Positions 16,401-19,665 of a stretch of 19,665 bases of DNA are shown here, piece by piece. The notes beneath the pieces are model-generated. The model saw only the letters and a program-made list of their open reading frames with translations. It made no database searches and had not been told where the DNA came from. The stretch comes from Bacteroidota bacterium (GTDB lineage: Bacteria > Bacteroidota > Bacteroidia > Flavobacteriales_D > JABDKJ01), in contig JAQCAN010000016.1 in NCBI GenBank assembly GCA_027621335.1, forward strand, positions 1-19,665, given 5' to 3'. Position 1 is the first letter of the stretch. Each line of letters begins with the position of its first letter. The position numbers and the translations under genes are program-made.

Positions 16401-16804
16401 CCTTCGAAGAAGAGGAAGACTTTGGAGCCCACCATTTGAGCGGTTCCACCTACCTCCACGTCTCCGGTGGCATTGAGCATTCCTAGATTGGATTGCTTGA
16501 AATCGCTTTGCGAATTGTAGACGATGAACTCCACATTCTGTTGCAGCACATGGTCAAGTTTGTTCTCTATGTCCCTTAAATGGCCTGGTGCCACCTCAGC
16601 GACATAAGCGGCCAAGTCCTTACCACCCTCATAGAAATAGGTGTCGAACTTGTCAAATCGATAGTACTGCCAGATGAATTCCTGGTATTGGATGCGATTC
16701 TTCCCAAAGGTCTGATTGCTACCATTGTAGAATTGTGCCTCTGCCATAGATAGGACAAGAAGCATAAGGACAGTGAGGGAATTTCTCAAAATAGACTTAA
16801 ACAA
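13424..16804 (-). CDS. Large surface protein: gluzincin-like, TolB-like propeller and Omp85-like barrel domains
   Basis: The 1126-residue protein starts with a signal peptide (MFKSILRNSL, hydrophobic core, cut near AEA-Q). Residues about 24-290 resemble a peptidase MA (gluzincin) domain, with RQIREGICR (142-150) where HExxH is expected and PEWYIEG (175-181) as the downstream Glu helix. The zinc histidines are missing, so it is probably inactive as a protease. Residues about 310-620 show repeated WSPLGDEIAFI/FDYSGNGRQLVLSG/YPSPFDGSRYTFLA strands of a TolB/WD40-like propeller. An acidic, Pro-rich linker leads to a C-terminal barrel with DNLTKRLDKS, RAFRDVGSAW-like FSDVGSAWTGRD and a terminal Phe (SFNLDF), as in Bac_surface_Ag/Omp85-type barrels. 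It should sit in the outer membrane. The start is a TTG; the first ATG (16765) would destroy the signal peptide. The role is unknown. Confidence 0.85.
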   Translation of the reverse strand: MFKSILRNSLTVLMLLVLSMAEAQFYNGSNQTFGKNRIQYQEFIWQYYRFDKFDTYFYEGGKDLAAYVAEVAPGHLRDIENKLDHVLQQNVEFIVYNSQSDFKQSNLGMLNATGDVEVGGTAQMVGSKVFLFFEGDHASLERQIREGICRLVIQDMLYGGDWKDVVKNSALLSMPEWYIEGLVSFLVDDWSPELKDRIRDGVLSGRYKKFNRLSRDEARYAGYSVWRHIADVYGASVIPNVLYMTMVSRNVESGFIFVLGVSMDQLLEEHQFYFQNYFAQQDIGRETLDEEELYIKTKKQRAYSQFKLSPDGTKAALVSNELGQYRILLFDVETHRREEAIRRKEYDQKKNDFLTEEELKVKKDPDYRPRSYKPYKPKYVRPKRIFKAEHKLDRLVDKSYPVLEWSPLGDEIAFITEKAGRLWLNIYSLDKKKNFPREVFGLEKILSFDYSGNGRQLVLSGVVEGRTDLYLYYLIGNRQERLTNDIYDDLDPRFVKGDKSVIFVSDRLNDTLNVAAARTERNANMDVFVMDLSNRKVLERITSTIGIDERYPSPFDGSRYTFLANKNGIYDRYVARYDSLISRIDTTIHYRYFTEVEQLSKAIINPLEYHVNTSAEQYSLLTYEQGKYRFNVEFDAFNKVSSLQEAADDEETFVRDEVPLNPLLPILKREVLEAPEVDYKEFSLALPIKEETQDNKPKPLIIEDLEQILALQSGEVNDPDFQLPKARNYKLNFATDRLLSQVNNSFNNEFYQSAYGPDVLTPGLSPALQWGMSDLFEDRRITASVLIAGGLSNVGYGLRYDNLTKRLDKSLIFVRQTNNLFDPEFLLQIRSNQHTLRYKNSYPISEVFSVRADVSATHERLVFLADNDFSLALPSINQYTAGAKVELVFDNTLFKGLNLYNGSRFKVWAEYYREYIKDDNSFPDFMVLGVDFRHYQKIHRDIIMAFRIAGNTSLGQQRLLNFLGGVDNWLLPTPRFDDSVDIDFDQNYRYQAMISPMRGFYRNARNGTSAAVASAELRVPLFRYLLNKPIQSDFVQHFQIIAFSDVGSAWTGRDPYSDDNTFNRIEIDGNPVSLILVNQEDPVIQGYGFGLRSKLLGYFVRADWAWGVVDGRVLPYEFYLSFNLDF

Positions 16805-16822
16805 AACTCGTGTTCAGACTTG

Positions 16823-16830
16823 TAAAGATA
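16823..16830 (-). promoter_or_regulatory. Weak -7 candidate for the surface-protein operon
   Basis: The minus strand reads TATCTTTA, seven of eight matches to TAnnTTTG, 18 bp before the TTG start at 16804. No TTG is found at -33. It lies in the 87-bp divergent gap shared with the metallo-hydrolase gene, where TAGTTTTA (16852-16859, plus) is a similarly imperfect match for the other direction. Confidence 0.25.
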
Positions 16831-16891
16831 GTAACGTCTCCTTCGCTTATATAGTTTTAAGCCCGCTATAATCAAAGCAGCCTTCAGGATC

Positions 16892-17530
16892 ATGAGAATC
16901 GAACATTTCACTTTCAATGCCTTTGCCGAGAACACCTACCTCTTGATAGGTGAATCCAAAGACACCATCCTCATCGATCCAGGTATGATGGACCCCCAAG
17001 AAGAACAGCAGCTCTTTACTTTCATATCAGAAGAGAATCTGCGGCCCATCCGGTCCATGAATACCCATTGTCATATAGACCATGTACTGGGTATCCACGC
17101 TGTAAACAAGCAATATTCCCTGTCGCCTGAATTCCATCTCAAGGAACAAATGGTATTCGACTCATGTGAACGGGTCGCACAGATGTATGGCATACCCTAT
17201 CTGGCCTATACTGGTCAAGTCAGATCACTCGATGTCGGGGATACGATCGATTTGGACGGAGAGGAATTGGAGCTGAGATTTGTTCCTGGACACTCCCCGG
17301 GTCATCTGGTCTTTATCAGCCATACGTCCAAAGCGGTCATCGCTGGAGATACTCTGTTCAGAGGAAGCATAGGTCGGACGGACCTACCCGGTGGGGAACA
17401 CGATTTGCTTTTGGAAAGCATAAGGAATGAGATGTATAGCCTGCCTGAGGACTATACGGTCTGGCCTGGGCATGGGCCACGTACGACCATCGGTTGGGAA
17501 AAGAAGAACAACCCTTTTGTAAGGGCTTGA
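16892..17530 (+). CDS. Metallo-beta-lactamase-fold hydrolase, glyoxalase II-like
   Basis: The 212-residue soluble protein has the complete two-metal set: HCHIDH (H59, H61, D63, H64), GHSPGH (H134 as ligand), AGD (D153) and PGHG (H194). The opening IEHFTFNAFAENTYLLIGE and the segment GDTLFRGSIGRTDLPGG are typical of the YcbL/GloB-like branch, which includes hydroxyacylglutathione hydrolases and related thioesterases. The C-terminal glutathione-binding domain of true glyoxalase II (about 250 residues) is absent, so the substrate is open. The ATG follows an 87-bp gap shared with the divergent surface-protein gene. The stop is 3 bp from that of the convergent gene. Confidence 0.9.
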   Translation: MRIEHFTFNAFAENTYLLIGESKDTILIDPGMMDPQEEQQLFTFISEENLRPIRSMNTHCHIDHVLGIHAVNKQYSLSPEFHLKEQMVFDSCERVAQMYGIPYLAYTGQVRSLDVGDTIDLDGEELELRFVPGHSPGHLVFISHTSKAVIAGDTLFRGSIGRTDLPGGEHDLLLESIRNEMYSLPEDYTVWPGHGPRTTIGWEKKNNPFVRA

Positions 17531-17533
17531 GGG

Positions 17534-18385
17534 TCACCAGGGGCGGTCATCGGATCCACCTCTATTGGCTGGAAAACGCGCTCCACTCCTATTGGAGCCC
17601 TGATAGGTGGGGCATGAGCGGTCCGCCTCAGGTCTCATCCACATCAGTCGCAATCCAAAGGTGATGAGCCTGAACTCCGAATTGAAGAGATGTTCAGTGG
17701 AGCGGAAGTTCTCCCTTTCAATGTTCATCAACGAGGTGTATGTGTAGAAATCCATGAAGACCCCATTCCCTGCCTTCCATCCTAGACCTACCATGTAATT
17801 CACTCCAGCCGCTGTTTTGCGAACATCACTGGTATTGCGGAGGTCTAGGAACCTGAGGTCATATTGCTCTTTCTGACGGATGGTCATGCGGGCATCCAAT
17901 CCCGGCCCTGTGTGGAAGAAGGCGGTCCTACCCAGTGGGAAGACCATATTGAAATTCATACGGAAGGCGGTCCTGTGATGGATGAACTCCCCTTTGACAT
18001 TTAAAAGATCGGGATAAGAGAGGTCCGAGCCCGGTTGCAAAAAGCCTTGGGCCAACTCGGAGCCACTCACTTTGCGATAGGAAAATCCGAAATCCACCAT
18101 ACGGATTGGACCGTACTTCAAAATGGAGAATCCTCCAAGTTCGAGAAATGGCGCTGTATTCCCTTGACCTGAGACTCGGACATCATATCGAGTGACCTCT
18201 GAGATATGATCTGTAAAGGATCGGGGAGAATCAGCAAAGGCCTTGACCATACCGATACCCGAAAAGATGCCGAAGGACTTGAACTCATTACGGTTATGAA
18301 AGAGTCTGTAGCTCGCACTGGATTGCCCTATCAGGGACATCTGTCCTGCAGTCAGGAGAAGAGCGATAAATAGGCGTACATACAT
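17534..18385 (-). CDS. Unrecognised outer-membrane-type beta-barrel protein
   Basis: From the ATG at 18385 the protein has 283 residues and begins with a signal peptide (MYVRLFIALLLTAGQMSLIGQ). The body is rich in alternating hydrophobic and aromatic strands (FGFSYRKVSG, HRTAFRMNFNMVFPLG, VNYMVGLGWKAG, FRLITFGLRLMWM), which suggests a small outer-membrane barrel similar in style to PorT-like proteins. I cannot name the family. After the last strand there is an extra hydrophilic tail of about 26 residues (SCPTYQGSNRSG and onwards) rich in Arg, Gly and Ser. The frame extends upstream to a TTG at 18472, but those 29 residues are polar and would precede the signal peptide, so they were left out. 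It is divergent from thyA. Confidence 0.72.
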   Translation of the reverse strand: MYVRLFIALLLTAGQMSLIGQSSASYRLFHNRNEFKSFGIFSGIGMVKAFADSPRSFTDHISEVTRYDVRVSGQGNTAPFLELGGFSILKYGPIRMVDFGFSYRKVSGSELAQGFLQPGSDLSYPDLLNVKGEFIHHRTAFRMNFNMVFPLGRTAFFHTGPGLDARMTIRQKEQYDLRFLDLRNTSDVRKTAAGVNYMVGLGWKAGNGVFMDFYTYTSLMNIERENFRSTEHLFNSEFRLITFGLRLMWMRPEADRSCPTYQGSNRSGARFPANRGGSDDRPW

Positions 18386-18553
18386 TTCTAGCTCAAGGTT
18401 GTTGCCTCTTTTACGGCCATACGTAGGCTTGGGTTTCAGGAAATGGAGCTCTTGATTGGCCTGGGATGACAATCGTACATTCGGACCTGAACTCTTGAAA
18501 ACAAATTGAAAACACTCAGTTCAAGGTGCTTTTCATCGGCTATCTTCGCCTTC
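18386..18553. other. Divergent gap between the barrel gene and thyA
   Basis: The region holds no gene I can support. TATCTTCG at 18541-18548 resembles the -7 element with one mismatch and ends 5 bp before the thyA ATG, but no TTG lies at the correct distance, so no promoter is called. Confidence 0.4.
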
Positions 18554-19378
18554 ATGAAAGCCTATCACGACCTCCTTAGACACCTCCTCGAACATGGCGT
18601 CAGAAAAGAAGACCGCACCGGGACTGGGACCATCAGCAGTTTCGGGTATCAGATGCGTTTCGACTTGAGCGAAGGATTCCCGCTGGTGACGACCAAGAAA
18701 TTGCACTTGCGGTCTATCATCCATGAATTGCTGTGGTTCCTGAAGGGTGATACCAACATAGCCTACCTCAAGGAGAACGGGGTGCGTATATGGGATGAAT
18801 GGGCCGATGAGAATGGCGACCTAGGGCCAGTCTACGGTCACCAGTGGCGCAATTGGAACTCTGAAGGCATCGATCAGATCAAGCAGGTGATAGAGACCAT
18901 CAAGATGAATCCTGAGAGCCGCAGGATGATCATCACCGCATGGAACCCCTCTGTCCTTCCCGAGAATGGAAAGAGCTTCAGCGAGAATGTGGCCAATGGC
19001 AAAGCGGCCCTACCTCCTTGTCACGCCTTCTTCCAGTTCTATGTGAGCGAAGGCAAACTGAGCTGCCAGCTCTACCAACGCAGTGCGGACACCTTCCTCG
19101 GGGTGCCCTTCAACATCGCCTCTTATGCGTTATTGACCATGATGGTCGCACAGGTATGTGATCTGGAACCTGGAGATTTTGTCCACAGCTTTGGGGACGT
19201 CCACCTCTATTTGAACCATTTGGAACAAGCTGAGATGCAACTTCAGCGAGAACTTCGCCCCCTCCCTACCATGAACCTGAATCCTGAAGTCAAGGATATC
19301 TTTTCTTTCACCTTCGAGGATTTCGAGTTGTTGAATTACGATCCGCATCCACACATCAAGGCCGAGGTCTCTGTCTGA
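18554..19378 (+). CDS. thyA: Thymidylate synthase
   Basis: The 274-residue enzyme methylates dUMP to dTMP using methylene-tetrahydrofolate and releases dihydrofolate. The phosphate-binding RTGTGT (21-26), the nucleophile C156 in LPPCHAFFQFYV, and QRSADTFLGVPFNIASY (175-191) are intact. Compared with the 264-residue E. coli enzyme there is an insertion of about 13 residues before the catalytic Cys (SVLPENGKSFSENVANGKA), which I recall as common in Bacteroidota ThyA. The ATG at 18554 begins the family-typical MKAYHDLL; an in-frame TTG at 18506 adds 16 unrelated residues and was not used. Its stop overlaps the folA start by one base (TGATG), so the enzyme that makes dihydrofolate and the one that recycles it are coupled. 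Confidence 0.97.
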   Translation: MKAYHDLLRHLLEHGVRKEDRTGTGTISSFGYQMRFDLSEGFPLVTTKKLHLRSIIHELLWFLKGDTNIAYLKENGVRIWDEWADENGDLGPVYGHQWRNWNSEGIDQIKQVIETIKMNPESRRMIITAWNPSVLPENGKSFSENVANGKAALPPCHAFFQFYVSEGKLSCQLYQRSADTFLGVPFNIASYALLTMMVAQVCDLEPGDFVHSFGDVHLYLNHLEQAEMQLQRELRPLPTMNLNPEVKDIFSFTFEDFELLNYDPHPHIKAEVSV

Positions 19379-19665
19379 TGGCTATGGAACGTATCGTCAT
19401 TGCGGCAGTCGCTGAGAATCTTTTGATAGGAAAGGAGAATGACCTAGCCTGGCACCTGCCAGCCGATATGAAGTATTTCAAGGAGACCACCAAAGGCTAC
19501 CCGGTCATCATGGGTCGGAAGAACTATGAATCCATTCCAGAGCGATTCAGACCTCTTCCAGGTCGTTTGAACATTGTGCTGAGCCGGCAGGAGGACTATC
19601 CTTTGGCTGACGGTGTGAAGCTTTGTTCTGATCTGGAACAAGCCCTGATACTGGCAGAGGGAACT
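19378..19665 (+). CDS. folA: Dihydrofolate reductase, N-terminal part (cut by window edge)
   Basis: The frame starts at the ATG in the TGATG overlap with thyA and stays open to the last base, 96 codons, about 60 percent of a usual DHFR of 160 residues. It reduces dihydrofolate produced by ThyA back to tetrahydrofolate. Seen motifs: IAAVAENLLIGKENDLAWHLP at the N-terminus with active-site D30 in LPADMKYFKETT, VIMGRKNYESIP (43-54), and LPGRLNIVLSR (60-70) for NADPH binding. A second ATG at 19384 could also be the start. The C-terminal strands lie outside. Confidence 0.95.
   Translation, partial: MAMERIVIAAVAENLLIGKENDLAWHLPADMKYFKETTKGYPVIMGRKNYESIPERFRPLPGRLNIVLSRQEDYPLADGVKLCSDLEQALILAEGT

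Noticed and set aside
17512..17525. Hairpin CCCTT-TTGT-AAGGG at the end of the hydrolase gene as a terminator
   Set aside because: The stem is only 5 bp, lies inside the coding end and has no T-tract after it.
18541..18548. TATCTTCG as thyA -7 element
   Set aside because: It has one mismatch to TAnnTTTG and no TTG at 19-22 bp upstream; transcription would start almost at the ATG.
1..19665. CRISPR array, tRNA/rRNA genes, insertion sequences, toxin-antitoxin or phage-defence genes
   Set aside because: I looked on both strands and found no repeat-spacer pattern, no tRNA-like fold, no transposase motif and no gene of a known defence family.

Overview
The window looks like chromosomal DNA from a Bacteroidota bacterium, most likely the order Flavobacteriales. 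The evidence is indirect. Several gene starts are preceded by the Bacteroidota -7 element TAnnTTTG. The exopolysaccharide proteins, RecQ with an acidic C-terminal extension, ThyA with a Bacteroidota-type insertion, half-size TSUP permease and TolB/Omp85-like surface protein are all forms I associate with that phylum. Nearly all DNA is coding. I see no rRNA, tRNA, CRISPR array, IS element or phage gene.

Left part (1-4901): an exopolysaccharide locus, cut by the left edge. On the minus strand lie a Wza-type outer-membrane export lipoprotein and, 10 bp downstream, a Wzz/Wzc-type chain-length protein that runs off the window. A 355-bp divergent region with a repeated 9-mer, a promoter candidate and an inverted repeat separates them from a plus-strand initiating sugar-phosphate transferase (WcaJ/WbaP type). 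Its stop is 6 bp from that of a convergent PAPS-type sulfotransferase.

Sulfate activation (5068-7888): cysC-cysD-cysN, head to tail, divergent from the sulfotransferase across 166 bp. ATP sulfurylase (CysDN) makes APS and APS kinase (CysC) makes PAPS, the sulfotransferase donor. No reductive genes (cysH, cysI, cysJ) are present. The simplest reading is a sulfated-exopolysaccharide module: initiation, export, sulfate donor and sulfate transfer side by side. This is an inference. It is the best candidate for a coherent system here, though its parts are known families.

Middle (7881-11841): housekeeping genes lptB and tatC (minus, 4-bp ATGA overlap), divergent from recQ. A tandem 10-bp repeat sits upstream of recQ.

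Right-middle (11842-16804): a tight minus-strand operon of a 1126-residue surface protein (degenerate gluzincin-like domain, TolB-like propeller, Omp85-like barrel), a half-length TauE/SafE permease and an M20 amidohydrolase.

Right (16892-19665): a glyoxalase II-like metallo-beta-lactamase-fold hydrolase, a convergent unrecognised outer-membrane-type protein, and thyA-folA, with folA cut by the right edge. Every convergent gene pair in the window has its stop codons within 6 bp or overlapping.
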